This document shows, piece after piece, positions 26,630 to 35,786 of a stretch of 64,000 nucleotides of DNA. The stretch is from contig JBBTCH010000010.1 in assembly GCA_038043245.1 (NCBI GenBank), forward strand, positions 62,001-126,000. The letters run 5' to 3'. The position numbers and the translations under genes are program-made. The notes under the pieces were generated by a model. The model was not told the DNA's origin, did not search any database, and saw only the letters and a list, made by a program, of their open reading frames with translations. Positions within the stretch are counted from its first letter, which is position 1. Every line of letters starts with the position of its first letter. The DNA comes from JACPFV01 sp038043245. Lineage in GTDB: Bacteria > Pseudomonadota > Gammaproteobacteria > Nevskiales > Nevskiaceae.

Positions 26630-26825
26630 ATGAGTTTCGCACTGTCCGTGGTGATCCCCTGCTATAACGAATCCCGCAGTGTGGCGGACCTGCTGCGTCG
26701 TGTCCGCGCCGCGCAGTTCGGCGGGCGCGCCTCGAGGTCATCGTCGTGGACGACGGCTCGACCGACGGCAGCCGCGAGCTGCTGCGAGGTGGGCTGCGTC
26801 CGCTGGTCGACACGCTGGTGCTGTG
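26630..26825 (+). pseudogene. N-terminal fragment of a family 2 glycosyltransferase
   Basis: Begins like a dolichyl-phosphate-mannose-synthase type GT2 (MSFALSVVIPCYNESRSVAD, LLRRVRAAQFGGR). It then shifts frame near 26720-26735, after which the expected LEVIVVDDGSTDGSRELL continues in another frame to about LVDTLVL. The homology stops near 26822, well before the DxD region, and is replaced by an unrelated membrane-protein frame. A frameshift plus truncation make it a remnant. Confidence 0.7.
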
Positions 26826-27211
26826 CGAGCGGTGGCGCGATCAATTTTCTGATCGCTCATTCCGTGACCACCCTGTGTCTGCTCGCGGCGTTCGTGATGT
26901 TCTATTGCTGGCTCATCGCACTGGAACTGGGCCCCGCGCGCGCGATGGGAGTGGCGCTGTTTGCCCTGATGCCGGGTACGTTCCTCCAGAGCTTCTATCC
27001 CCATCCGGAGGGACTCTATGGTGCGCTCGTCTTCGTGGCGCTGACCTCGGTGTTGAAGGCCGAGGCGACGGCGGACCGGCGCACCTTCTGGGTCGTGTCG
27101 GTGGCCATCGCAGTGGCCCTCGTGACGCGAACCGTCGGCGTCACGCTGCTGCCCGCGCTTGCGTTGACCTTGCTCCGGCATCGGACACACGGGGGGACGG
27201 CGGCCGCCTGA
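26826..27211 (+). pseudogene. C-terminal fragment of a polytopic membrane protein (GT-C-like)
   Basis: From about 26834 the frame reads FLIAHSVTTLCLLAAFVMFY, then MGVALFALMPGTFLQSFYPH, PEGLYGALVFVALTSVLKAE and VSVAIAVALVTRTVGVTLLP, ending at 27211. The pattern of hydrophobic helices and the PGTFLQSFYPHPEGLY loop resembles membrane mannosyltransferases of the PIG-V/GT-C kind (tentative). There is no start of its own: it is fused to the GT2 head at one end and abuts the wzm fragment at the other. Confidence 0.5.
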
Positions 27212-27212
27212 G

Positions 27213-27419
27213 CGCTTGAAAAGTTCCAGGTTGACTGGAGGCAGCCCAGCGGCCGCCGAGAATTTTGCTGAACACTACGGTAAATGCGGCCAGCAGCAAG
27301 AGAGGATAAAAAAACGACCAGCCCACACCGATGTAAGAACCACGGTACTTCAACAACAAGTCTCGGCGTATCAGTTGGCCAAGCAGATATGCCCTCTTAG
27401 GAAGAATCAGTGGAGTCAT
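27213..27419 (-). pseudogene. wzm: 5' fragment of an ABC-2 type polysaccharide export permease (Wzm-like)
   Basis: ATG at 27419. About 68 residues match the amino end of O-antigen/capsule export permeases: LLGQLIRRDLLLKYRGSYIG, then VGWSFFYPLLLLAAFTVVFS and KILGGRW. Homology then stops near 27215; intact family members are about 260 residues with six membrane helices. It overlaps the upstream GT2 gene by 23 nt on the same strand, showing that it was once part of that operon. No wzt ATPase is found in the window. Confidence 0.72.
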
Positions 27420-28539
27420 TTCTTTTGGCGGAGCGTCCTTTGTAGAGCAACCAGATAAGAATGTCGCGTATGACCGTGCTGACGCCCCGCGAGAACTCTG
27501 AATATGCCTGGAGCCGTTCACGAGTAATCGCAAGGCGCAAAGGCGTCCGATGCTCGACGAACTCACAACGTGCGGTGGAATGATTGAGCCACCTCTGCAA
27601 CATCTCCAGCGCATGTCGCGCAGACGACGTCGTCAAAATTTGTGGGTGGTGATCAATGATCCAGTTGACACGCTGAATTGCCGCGATGGGGAACTCAACA
27701 TCCGTCTTAATATCTTCGTGCGACATTATCTCTTTCCGTGCCTTGCGGAGGAAAGCGACTCCGTCGGAATGTGAACTTGCCAGCCCGATGCGGGTGGGCA
27801 AGCGCGCGCCGATCTGATTCCCTGAATGTTGCCGATAGCAGTAAAGTTTTTCGTCGAGCAGCTTAATCTGACCCGGCGCTATCAGTGATGCAATCAGGGC
27901 GATCCATTGATCGTGCCAGACTCCAGCCGGAATCGGAGTCACCAGTTCCTTTATCGTAGCCTTAAAACAGAGCGCGGAACCCGTAAAGTGGCGGTTGCGC
28001 ACAAGCAGTTCGAACGTGGCGGTTGATTGCAGCCCAAGCGCGATCTGCTGATCGATCTCATTGGCGTCCCACAGTGTCACACCAATATCTTCCCCGTCCT
28101 CCTTAACCAGTTGCCCGTTGGACATTGCGAGCACCGCATCTTTGGTCTGCAATGCTGCGGCCAATCTTTCAACTTTTTCCGATAGCCAGATATCGTCCTG
28201 ATCACTTAAGAAAATAATGTCCCCATGGCAAAGCCCGATTGCCCTTTCGAAATTTTTAGTGCTGCCGAGCTGCTTTGGATTTTGATATAGCCGGATCCGG
28301 GAATCTGCCGCGCATGCCGTTGACAGCCAGTCCCATGTTCCATCTGTGGATTTATCGTCGCAAATAACCACCTCTTGCACAGGGCGGGACTGCGAAAGAA
28401 TGCTCTTGAGCTGTTCCTCCACGTAAGGAAGACCATTGAACGTGGCCATTGCCACAGAAATGCTTGACCGGCTGGCTGAAACTGACGCCTCGGGAACGCG
28501 CTCGATACCGACAGTCATGCTTGAGTTTTTCGCATCCAT
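27397..28539 (-). CDS. Family 2 glycosyltransferase (rhamnosyltransferase-like)
   Basis: 380 residues from ATG 28539, or 373 from ATG 28518; neither has a clear ribosome site. GT-A motifs: SISVAMATFNGLPYVEEQLK, EVVICDDKSTDGTWDWL, and FLSDQDDIWLSEKVERL (metal-binding DQDD region). The C-terminal third is helical. Base composition is clearly lower in GC than the block to the left (32 of 60 bases are G or C at 27901-27960). Its 3' end overlaps the truncated wzm. Confidence 0.88.
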   Translation of the reverse strand: MDAKNSSMTVGIERVPEASVSASRSSISVAMATFNGLPYVEEQLKSILSQSRPVQEVVICDDKSTDGTWDWLSTACAADSRIRLYQNPKQLGSTKNFERAIGLCHGDIIFLSDQDDIWLSEKVERLAAALQTKDAVLAMSNGQLVKEDGEDIGVTLWDANEIDQQIALGLQSTATFELLVRNRHFTGSALCFKATIKELVTPIPAGVWHDQWIALIASLIAPGQIKLLDEKLYCYRQHSGNQIGARLPTRIGLASSHSDGVAFLRKARKEIMSHEDIKTDVEFPIAAIQRVNWIIDHHPQILTTSSARHALEMLQRWLNHSTARCEFVEHRTPLRLAITRERLQAYSEFSRGVSTVIRDILIWLLYKGRSAKRNDSTDSS

Positions 28540-28646
28540 TTCAAGTGAGTGTAGTAGTTCTGGCGGATTAACTGAGGGCGTTACCCGCCCTCCGCATTGC
28601 GTGAATGACGTTAGAGTTAATCACTTACAACTCATTCAGTACGCAA

Positions 28647-29537
28647 ATGCAAAGGGAAGTCCGGGGATTGGTGTTGAACTATCGGGACGCGATCCGGACG
28701 ATCCGTTGCGTGCAGTCTCTACTGGCATCGGGAGTCAACCCGGTCATGGTCTGGGATAACTCCGGTGACGGTGGGGAATCTGGGCGAAGCATCGCCAAAG
28801 CGTTCCAGTCTGACTCCCGCGTTCTACTGAAAGGCCGCAACTCAAATCTGGGTTTTGCCGCCGGAGTCAATGCAGGGCTTGCCAAAAGCCGCGCTCAGGC
28901 GCCACAGGCGTGGGTGCTGCTGATTAACAACGATGCAGTGTTTCCCCTTGATCTTTTGCCGAAGATGATCACCGCGCTTGAAGCCGACGTTCATGCGATC
29001 TTGGCCTTTCCTACCGTAAGACAATCGGGCCGATTGCAAACGTGGGGGCACTATCAACGCTGGCTGGGGCTGATCATGAGATCTCCTGCCCTGGGCACAT
29101 TTCCGTATGCCAGCGGTTGTTGTCAGCTCATAGCCACCGATCGGCTCAACCCGCCGCTGTATGACGAAATTTTCTTCATGTACGGAGAGGACTGTGAACT
29201 CAGTTGGCGCTTGTTCCGAGCTCGGCTGAAAATCATTCATGTAGACGGGGCTCACGTGGAGCATGAAGGCTCGGCATCAAGTGGACCTAATACGGCGTTC
29301 TATGAGACCCAGATGGTAATTGGCCATCTACTTCTGGCCGTTAGGATTTCTCGCGGGCCAATCGAGGCTGCATTGCTATTGTTGTTAAGAGTGCCGACGC
29401 TTTGTGCTCGAGCGCTGATCCGGTCGGTCCGATATAGACATGTTCGACCTCTTGTTTGCTACGTAGCAGGCATGCGCGAAGCTTTTCGAGTACTAAAAAC
29501 CGCGAAGCGTGCATCCGTCGGTCGTGAGCTGCCCTGA
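28647..29537 (+). CDS. Family 2 glycosyltransferase (rhamnosyltransferase-like)
   Basis: 296 residues from ATG 28647, which puts the first beta strand (VRGLVLNYRDAIRTIRCVQSL) right at the start; ATG 28605 is an alternative. NSNLGFAAGVNAGLAKSR and VLLINNDAVFPLDLLPKM are the typical blocks of WcaA/RfbN-type enzymes, with NND as metal site. EIFFMYGEDCELSWRLFRA and HVEHEGSASSG follow. It is the only plus-strand gene within this second glycan block and is divergent from the GT2 at 27397. Confidence 0.87.
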   Translation: MQREVRGLVLNYRDAIRTIRCVQSLLASGVNPVMVWDNSGDGGESGRSIAKAFQSDSRVLLKGRNSNLGFAAGVNAGLAKSRAQAPQAWVLLINNDAVFPLDLLPKMITALEADVHAILAFPTVRQSGRLQTWGHYQRWLGLIMRSPALGTFPYASGCCQLIATDRLNPPLYDEIFFMYGEDCELSWRLFRARLKIIHVDGAHVEHEGSASSGPNTAFYETQMVIGHLLLAVRISRGPIEAALLLLLRVPTLCARALIRSVRYRHVRPLVCYVAGMREAFRVLKTAKRASVGRELP

Positions 29538-29579
29538 CCGTCGAAGTTCGTCAGCGACGACTGTACTGGTAGCGGAGAT

Positions 29580-30716
29580 TTAGATTTCGTTCCGCATCAA
29601 GCCAGCACCTTCGAGTAAAGCTCGATTTAAAAAACCTTCTAGCTTGGCGGCCAATGATGGCCAGTCGTCAGGTCGCCACGCCGATGCGCGTGGTACCGCC
29701 AGTTGCTGTTGAATTGCGGCTGCATACCCGTCGGCATCCGGTGTTTCCGCGCACTCACCGAGGGTGGCGGCGCCGGGTTCCGCGAAGATGCCGATCCGTG
29801 GAAAAACAACTGGGGTGCCGACGGCGGCAACCTCGGCCAGTTTTTGCGGAAAACAGAAGCGCCCGAAGGCATCGTCTTTCAGGCAAATAACGGCTACGTT
29901 CAAGGCTTTCCAGAACAGTGGCATCTGCTCGTGCCCAAGAGTGCCGAGTTTGATTATCCGTGGATGAGGCGGCGGGGCCGGGCGCGGATCGCCAGCCAGA
30001 ACCAGGTACAGATCGCTGTTAATTTCCGCAAGGCGGACAAAGGCGTCATACAACGCCTGCTCGCCGCGCGAGCCATCCAGCGCACCCGCCGTACCGATGA
30101 GTCGTGCTTCGATTGGCAGCCCAAGTCTCATGCGTGCTGTTGCAACAGAATTGTGAGAGAAAAAGTGCGGCTCCACTGCGTTTTCCAGCGTATGCGCCGG
30201 ATGGCTGAGGCCATATCTCTGTATGAGCATCCGCCGAAGCGGATCGCTGACGAAGGTCGTCATCCGTGCATTTCGTGCGGCCCACCGAAGCATGCGGCGC
30301 GCACCGGGAATGGAACTCGCGCCGAAGCTTTCGTAATTGTCGTAAAAATCCGCGATCAACGGGACCTTTAATGATCGTGACAACCAAGCGGCAGCGCCAA
30401 GCTGCCAGGCATCGGAGGAGGCGAAGATCGCATCTGGCGCGAAACCGAGCGCCAGCTCACGCAGCCTTGCCAAATAGCGCGGCCAGCGCCACATCTGATA
30501 AGGCGAGAGGTGATGAACATCCCATCGGAGTTCGCCGCCGTCATACGGCATCGATGCCATTGGGCCGGCAAGATTCGGATAGTACGCACAGGCGAGTCCG
30601 TGCACTTTATGGCCCCTCCTTGCCAGCACTGCTGGCAGGTGCCACAGCCGCCAGTAGCGGTCCACTATGAAGTCCCGGCGAAGCGCGAACTGCTTGCAAA
30701 CAAAAAAGATGCGCAT
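29580..30716 (-). CDS. Family 4-type glycosyltransferase
   Basis: 378 residues from ATG 30716. GT-B fold: an N-terminal domain with HLPAVLARRGHKVHGLAC and PLIADFYDNYESFG, then a C-terminal domain with LIGTAGALDGSRGEQALYDA, YLVLAGDPRPAPP, and FCFPQKLAEVAAVGTPVVFP. The first Glu of the usual E-x7-E pair is replaced by Phe, a known variation of this family. It lies last in a run of minus-strand genes starting at rpe and follows the methyltransferase by about 30 bp. Confidence 0.82.
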   Translation of the reverse strand: MRIFFVCKQFALRRDFIVDRYWRLWHLPAVLARRGHKVHGLACAYYPNLAGPMASMPYDGGELRWDVHHLSPYQMWRWPRYLARLRELALGFAPDAIFASSDAWQLGAAAWLSRSLKVPLIADFYDNYESFGASSIPGARRMLRWAARNARMTTFVSDPLRRMLIQRYGLSHPAHTLENAVEPHFFSHNSVATARMRLGLPIEARLIGTAGALDGSRGEQALYDAFVRLAEINSDLYLVLAGDPRPAPPPHPRIIKLGTLGHEQMPLFWKALNVAVICLKDDAFGRFCFPQKLAEVAAVGTPVVFPRIGIFAEPGAATLGECAETPDADGYAAAIQQQLAVPRASAWRPDDWPSLAAKLEGFLNRALLEGAGLMRNEI

Positions 30717-30744
30717 AGGGCGAATAGCGTTTACCTGGAACACT

Positions 30745-31485
30745 TCAATTCTTTCTCATGATCACGACGTTGCTGAAAGACATGGTCGAGTCGGGCGGCG
30801 TCATCAGCGACAGGAGTTTTGCGAAAAGATTGGCGCCCAGGAAGATGAGCGGCGCCAGCAATACCAAGGGCACGCACAAAGGATTCTTGTTCGCGGCACA
30901 TACAACGACGGTTCTGGCTAGCGCAATATTCATCAGCAAAGCTGCTGTGACTATTGGACTCCCCTGCGGATGTTCACTAGTGACGGAATAGCCAAGGCTT
31001 TCGGCTGCGCACCGAAATCCATGCGTTGTCAGCCGGACATAGTCTCTGGGCTCATCATGTAGCGGATAAAGAAACGGCATCTTGACGATCAGAATCCCTG
31101 ACTTTTTGAGCGCTCGATGAATTTCGGAAAGCACCCTATTCGTATCTGGCACATGTTCAAGAACATCGAGAAGCAGCGCCACATCCATTGAATTCGACGC
31201 GAACGGGATCACTGAGGCGTCACCGAAAACATCGGGTTTCGTGTGGTACCAGTTTGTTGCTGTCTCATAGAGGTCGAAACCGATGTAGTGGCACGATGAG
31301 TCGATCTGGCTCCTCGGCCATTTGTTGGCGCAACCGACGTCAATGACTACGGAGCCTGCGGGAATATTCTTAATCTGTCTCAGCAGGTACGCGGCGTCTG
31401 TGCCGGCCAACCATTGCGGATGGAGCGGTGTCGCCTGCAAAGGGCGTGCGAGTTGTTTCAACTTTCTAATCAATGCTTGGGTCAC
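30745..31485 (-). CDS. SAM-dependent methyltransferase with C-terminal membrane segments
   Basis: 246 residues. Motif I is SVVIDVGCANKWPRSQI, followed by VALLLDVLEHVPDTNRVLSE and KKSGILIVKMPFLYPLHDEP. Two hydrophobic stretches near the end (TAALLMNIALARTVVVC and LVLLAPLIFLGANLFAKLL) suggest membrane attachment, unusual for a sugar methyltransferase. The start overlaps the GT4 stop upstream (ATGA). It probably modifies a lipid-linked or nascent glycan at the inner face of the membrane (inference). Confidence 0.8.
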   Translation of the reverse strand: MTQALIRKLKQLARPLQATPLHPQWLAGTDAAYLLRQIKNIPAGSVVIDVGCANKWPRSQIDSSCHYIGFDLYETATNWYHTKPDVFGDASVIPFASNSMDVALLLDVLEHVPDTNRVLSEIHRALKKSGILIVKMPFLYPLHDEPRDYVRLTTHGFRCAAESLGYSVTSEHPQGSPIVTAALLMNIALARTVVVCAANKNPLCVPLVLLAPLIFLGANLFAKLLSLMTPPDSTMSFSNVVIMRKN

Positions 31486-32735
31486 AACACCCTCGTTGGC
31501 ATTTGAAGTTCAGACTGTACCGCCGACGCACGTAGCAAATTGGCGTAGCGCTTTGCGACTACTGCCCAGTCATAGGACGACACGACTGCATTTCTCGCAA
31601 TGGCACAATCTGCAGCAGAGATCTGATTGGGCTTAAGTGATTCAATAATTGCCGTCGCCAACTTTTCCGCATCGCCCGGCTGCACCAACATGACCGCACA
31701 CGTATCTGGAAAAACCTGCTGTATTGCCGGAACGCTGCCTATGACGACCGGGCAGCCACTGCCGATTGCTTCCACCGAAACCAGACCAAACCCTTCCTGG
31801 TCGCCTGAGGAAGCTTGCACAAACGGCGCAACGAATACTGCAGCCCTTCGGTAAAGGGCCGGCAATCTCTCTTGCGACACTGGTCCGATGAAGCGCACTT
31901 TGTCCTGCAATCGCAACTGCTGGGCTTGTGCGCGACGTTCGGCTTCTTCCGGCCCGAAACCGGCGACGGTCAGGAACGCTGTTGGATGCACACGTAAAAC
32001 GGCTGGCATCGCATCAATCAGATGACGCAACCCTTTCTTCTCGACCAGCCGGCCGACAAACAGGATTTCATTCCGCGAGCGTTCTACCGATGGGTCTGGC
32101 GTGAACCGTTCGGCCAGATCAACGCCCATCGGTTGCACGCTGATTTTTTCCGCAGTTACGCCAATGCGCAGGAGTTCGTCACGCATCGCGGCACTGACTA
32201 CCGTTATTGCCGCTGCACGCCGCGCGACGAAACGCTTCAAGGCTTGCAGTGGCCGTGCACGAAGCGCGAACAGGTCGGCGCCATGAGAGGTCACTACAAA
32301 TGGCGGTACATATCGCCCGAATAGTCCAAGCAGCGCCACGATTAAGCCCTGCGGCAGTAGCCAATGCGCGTGTATCACGTCTGGTCGCAACGCGCCGACC
32401 AATCGCCAGGTACGCCATGAGAGCCCTATGAAGAAGCCCGGAACCAAAAGCCATTTCCAAGGGTTACGTTGCAAATTGGAAATAATGCCGCCGTCATTGA
32501 CCAAAGTTTCGAAGCAAGCCGGCGCATAGCGGTAGCGCACCACTCGGACGCCGTCGAGCACTTCATCAACCGCCGCGCCTGGCGCGTGCGGACAGAGTGC
32601 AATTACCTCGAAGGAATCAGTGAGTCGCTTCGCGAGCTCGTGCACGAAGGCGGGTTCTGGATCACCCGGCCAGCGTGGATAAGTCGAGGCAATAACCAAC
32701 AGTCGGAGCTTCCGGCTGGTGGAGATGACGGTCAT
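31482..32735 (-). CDS. Family 4 glycosyltransferase
   Basis: 417 residues, GT-B fold. Acceptor domain: LLVIASTYPRWPGDPEPAFV, HAHWLLPQGLIVALLG, TSHGADLFALRARP. Donor domain: EILFVGRLVEKKGLRHLIDA, TVAGFGPEE and GDQEGFGLVSVEAIGSGCPV, with a complete E-x7-E motif. It overlaps neighbours on both sides by ATGA, so it is translated together with the DPM-like GT2 and the methyltransferase. Confidence 0.9.
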   Translation of the reverse strand: MTVISTSRKLRLLVIASTYPRWPGDPEPAFVHELAKRLTDSFEVIALCPHAPGAAVDEVLDGVRVVRYRYAPACFETLVNDGGIISNLQRNPWKWLLVPGFFIGLSWRTWRLVGALRPDVIHAHWLLPQGLIVALLGLFGRYVPPFVVTSHGADLFALRARPLQALKRFVARRAAAITVVSAAMRDELLRIGVTAEKISVQPMGVDLAERFTPDPSVERSRNEILFVGRLVEKKGLRHLIDAMPAVLRVHPTAFLTVAGFGPEEAERRAQAQQLRLQDKVRFIGPVSQERLPALYRRAAVFVAPFVQASSGDQEGFGLVSVEAIGSGCPVVIGSVPAIQQVFPDTCAVMLVQPGDAEKLATAIIESLKPNQISAADCAIARNAVVSSYDWAVVAKRYANLLRASAVQSELQMPTRVL

Positions 32736-33619
32736 TCTGTCTTGCGGTGCGCGCGAGTTGTCAGATACGTCATGCCGGTGATCTGCTCGGACACCAAGCC
32801 AATGAAGAAAATGATGACTGACGCACTCAACAAAAGCATGCTCATATTGGTGAAGCGGTGTTGAACAATGTAGGTGTAGACGTAGTAGCCAAGTCCCATT
32901 GAAAAAAATACTGCACTCGCAGGGGCAAAAAGCTTGAGCGGTGAGTAGAGCGTCACAATCTTGAAGATGATGAGCAAAAAACGTATGCCATCACGCAATG
33001 GACGAATGTGGCTCTTGCCCATGCGCGGCGCGACGTGAATCGGCACGTAACTGACAGGAAAGGCGCTGCGGAAAAACGCCATGGTGATTGTGGTTGGATA
33101 TGAAAACCCATTGGGCAGCAGGTGCAGGAACTCGCGGAAATGATCCGCGCGTACCGCGCGAAATCCGGAAGTGAGGTCGAGAACCTTGAAGCCGGTCATC
33201 CAGCTGGCAAGCCAGTTATAGAGGCTGTTGGCTAGGCCGCGATGCAGGCCTGCTTGACCCGACCAGGACCGGCTGCCGACGACCATGTCGTAGCCCTCGT
33301 TGAGCCTTGTCAGCAATGACGCGATGTCAGCAGGATTGTGCTGGCCATCCGCATCCATGAACACCAGCACATCACCAGTGGCAGCACGCGCGCCGCGCTT
33401 GATCGCGGCGCCATTGCCCATGGAATAAGGCGCTGTGAGGCAGGTCACTCGATGTTCGGCGCATACGGCGCGCGTGTCATCAGTCGAACCGTCATCGGCG
33501 ACGATGATCTCTGCGTTAGGCTGCGCGGTCCTGAGCTGGGGCAGCAGCCGGCGCAGCGCGGGCGCTTCGTTCTTTGCCGGCAGGATGATGCTGATCAAAC
33601 AAGTCTCCAGATTTTCCAC
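32732..33619 (-). CDS. DPM1/GtrB-like family 2 glycosyltransferase with two membrane helices
   Basis: 295 residues, GTG start at 33619. The catalytic domain has ISIILPAKNEAPALRRLLPQ, EIIVADDGSTDDTRAV and VLVFMDADGQHNPADI (DxD), then DLTSGFRAVRADHF. The end carries two hydrophobic helices (FAPASAVFFSMGLGYYVYTY and MLLLSASVIIFFIGLV). Such enzymes load undecaprenyl phosphate with a single sugar for transfer outside the cytoplasm, for pilin, teichoic or O-antigen modification. It starts 11 bp after the hydrolase gene, so it belongs to the same transcript. Confidence 0.9.
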   Translation of the reverse strand: MENLETCLISIILPAKNEAPALRRLLPQLRTAQPNAEIIVADDGSTDDTRAVCAEHRVTCLTAPYSMGNGAAIKRGARAATGDVLVFMDADGQHNPADIASLLTRLNEGYDMVVGSRSWSGQAGLHRGLANSLYNWLASWMTGFKVLDLTSGFRAVRADHFREFLHLLPNGFSYPTTITMAFFRSAFPVSYVPIHVAPRMGKSHIRPLRDGIRFLLIIFKIVTLYSPLKLFAPASAVFFSMGLGYYVYTYIVQHRFTNMSMLLLSASVIIFFIGLVSEQITGMTYLTTRAHRKTE

Positions 33620-33630
33620 TCAACCGTACT

Positions 33631-34353
33631 CTATTCTGGCAAGCACAGACGTTCTGCCAACACCCGCAAAACCTGTGGATTGAACCCAAGCCCGAAGTGG
33701 CTGCCGCTGACTTCGACGTTTTCAGTATTGGAGGCAGGCTCTTCAATTGAACATTGCCAAGCAACGATGCCATCGCTTTTGCTGTGCATGGCAACGCACG
33801 GCACGGGCGGCGGATTGCGGCGTTTCTGGAAACCGTCCCAGTCGAGATTCACCGGCTTGCCGCGGTTGAGCAGACGGAACAGACCCATGACGTTATTGGC
33901 GGCCGGATGGCCGTTGATCGGGCTGCCGAGCGTGAACACGCGACGCACGAGTTGCGGCTGGGCGCGCGCCATCTCGCGCACGAATACACCACCGAGGCTC
34001 CAGCCAATGAGACTGACCGTTTTCTGGTGTCGGTGATGCAGATCTTTCAATCGCTGCCCTAGATCGTTCTTGATTTTTGCGCTCATGCCGATGTTGCGGC
34101 CCTGATCCCAGGTGCAGGCGGCGTAACCCAATTCGGTCAGCGCACGGCGCAACGGTCGGGTTGAGGTATCGGTAGCGCCGAAACCCGGAATCACCAGCAC
34201 CGGATGACTGTCTCCACGCGGCAGTTCGCCCAGTAACGCCTTGCGGAAGCGGAACGTCGCCATCTCCAGCCACGCACGATGCTCCGCCAACATCAGAAAG
34301 ATGGATGGCGCGGCGATGTTCACTTCGTCTTCGCGCAACGGCTTTACGCTCAT
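33631..34353 (-). CDS. Alpha/beta hydrolase (lipase/esterase type)
   Basis: 240 residues. Oxyanion-side motif VLVIPGFGATDTSTRP, nucleophile elbow GWSLGG (Ser119), Asp194 in HSKSDGIVAW and His219 in GSHFGLGFNP complete a plausible triad. No signal peptide. It is cotranslated with trpE (ATGA overlap at 34350-34353), although no link to tryptophan synthesis is apparent. Substrate unknown; a short-chain ester or lipid is likely. Confidence 0.8.
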   Translation of the reverse strand: MSVKPLREDEVNIAAPSIFLMLAEHRAWLEMATFRFRKALLGELPRGDSHPVLVIPGFGATDTSTRPLRRALTELGYAACTWDQGRNIGMSAKIKNDLGQRLKDLHHRHQKTVSLIGWSLGGVFVREMARAQPQLVRRVFTLGSPINGHPAANNVMGLFRLLNRGKPVNLDWDGFQKRRNPPPVPCVAMHSKSDGIVAWQCSIEEPASNTENVEVSGSHFGLGFNPQVLRVLAERLCLPE

Positions 34354-35786
34354 TCCCGTTTTCCACTCATTCGTGAAACCGCATGGATCAATGCACGCGC
34401 CTTATTCATGGTCTCCTCCCACTCCGCTTCGGGTTGCGAGTCGGCGACGATACCCGCGCCGGCCTGCACATGCAGTTTGCCGTCCTTGATCACCGCAGTG
34501 CGGATGGCGATGGCCATGTCCATGTTGCCATCCCAGCCCAGATAGCCGACCGCGCCGCCATAGATGCCACGACGCACGGGCTCAAGTTCGTCAATGATTT
34601 CCATCGCTCGTACCTTGGGGGCGCCGGACAGCGTGCCTGTCGGAAAAGTCGCGGCCAATGCATCCAGCATCTGCATCCCAGGTTTCAGCGTGCCGCGAAC
34701 GTTTGAAACGATGTGCATGACGTGCGAGTAACGCTCAATCGCCATTTTCTCGGTGAGCGTGACACTGCCGGTCTTGGCAACGCGGCCGATGTCGTTGCGC
34801 CCCAGGTCAATCAGCATCAGGTGTTCGGCGATTTCCTTGGGGTCGGCGAGCAGTTCCTGCTCCAGCGCGCGATCGGCTTCTGGTGTAGCGCCACGCGGGC
34901 GCGTGCCGGCGATAGGTCGCACCGTGATCTGTCCGTGATCTGCGCGCACCAGGATTTCCGGCGAGGACCCGACGACATGGTGATCGCCGAGATTCAGGCA
35001 GAACAGATAGGGCGAGGGATTCAGCCGCCGCAGCGCGCGATACAGATCGATGGGCTCCTGGGTGAACGGCGCCGTCAGTCTTTGCGACAGCACCACTTGC
35101 ATGACGTCACCCGCGGCGATGTAACGCTTGATGCGCGTCACTGCCTCGCAGTAACGAGCCTTGGTGAACCCCGAAACGAACTTTCCGCCGGCCATCTGTT
35201 TCTTCACGACGCGTGGCGCGCGGACCGGGCGCGCCAACTGCGCTTCGACCTGATCCAGTCGCGTGCGCGCACGTTTCAAATCGGCCGGAGAGTCCGGGTC
35301 GGCGTGAACCACCAGAGTCAGCGTCGCGCGCAAGCTGTCGAACACCACCAGTTCTTCTGACAGCATCAGCAGAACGTCCGGTGTATCCACGCCCGTTGGT
35401 TTTCCAGCGCCGAGCTTGGGCTCGAAGTAACGCACGCAGTCGTAGCCGAAATAACCGACCAGCCCGCCGGCAAATCGCGGCAACGAAGGATCGGGCTTCA
35501 CGCGTAGACGCGCAGCGTAGGTTTTCAGCCAGGCGATAGGATCGTCGGCGCGCACCCGCTCAACAACTTTGCCGTCGCGCCGAAGTTCGATGGCGCTACC
35601 ACGAACCGTCAACACCTCGCGGCACGGCAAGCCAATAAAGGAGTAGCGCCCCCACTGCTCGCCGCCCTGCATGGATTCGAACAGGTAGCTATAAGGCCGA
35701 TTGGCGAGTTTCAGATAAGCGCCGACCGGCGTATCCAGATCGCCCGGCAGTTCGCGCGTGAGGGCGATGCGGTTATAACGCGCCAC
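34350..35786 (-). CDS. trpE: Anthranilate synthase component I
   Basis: 478 residues, usual length. Converts chorismate plus ammonia or glutamine to anthranilate. The N-terminal inhibitor-binding region contains YLFESMQGGEQWGRYSFIG (LLES-type motif, feedback site for tryptophan). Catalytic blocks: VVGSSPEILVR, TVRPIAGTRPRG, DLGRNDIGRVA, FPTGTLSGAPKVRAMEII and GIYGGAVGYLG. The glutamine amidotransferase trpG is not adjacent; the next gene downstream is a hydrolase. It starts immediately after rpe. Confidence 0.97.
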   Translation of the reverse strand: MARYNRIALTRELPGDLDTPVGAYLKLANRPYSYLFESMQGGEQWGRYSFIGLPCREVLTVRGSAIELRRDGKVVERVRADDPIAWLKTYAARLRVKPDPSLPRFAGGLVGYFGYDCVRYFEPKLGAGKPTGVDTPDVLLMLSEELVVFDSLRATLTLVVHADPDSPADLKRARTRLDQVEAQLARPVRAPRVVKKQMAGGKFVSGFTKARYCEAVTRIKRYIAAGDVMQVVLSQRLTAPFTQEPIDLYRALRRLNPSPYLFCLNLGDHHVVGSSPEILVRADHGQITVRPIAGTRPRGATPEADRALEQELLADPKEIAEHLMLIDLGRNDIGRVAKTGSVTLTEKMAIERYSHVMHIVSNVRGTLKPGMQMLDALAATFPTGTLSGAPKVRAMEIIDELEPVRRGIYGGAVGYLGWDGNMDMAIAIRTAVIKDGKLHVQAGAGIVADSQPEAEWEETMNKARALIHAVSRMSGKRE

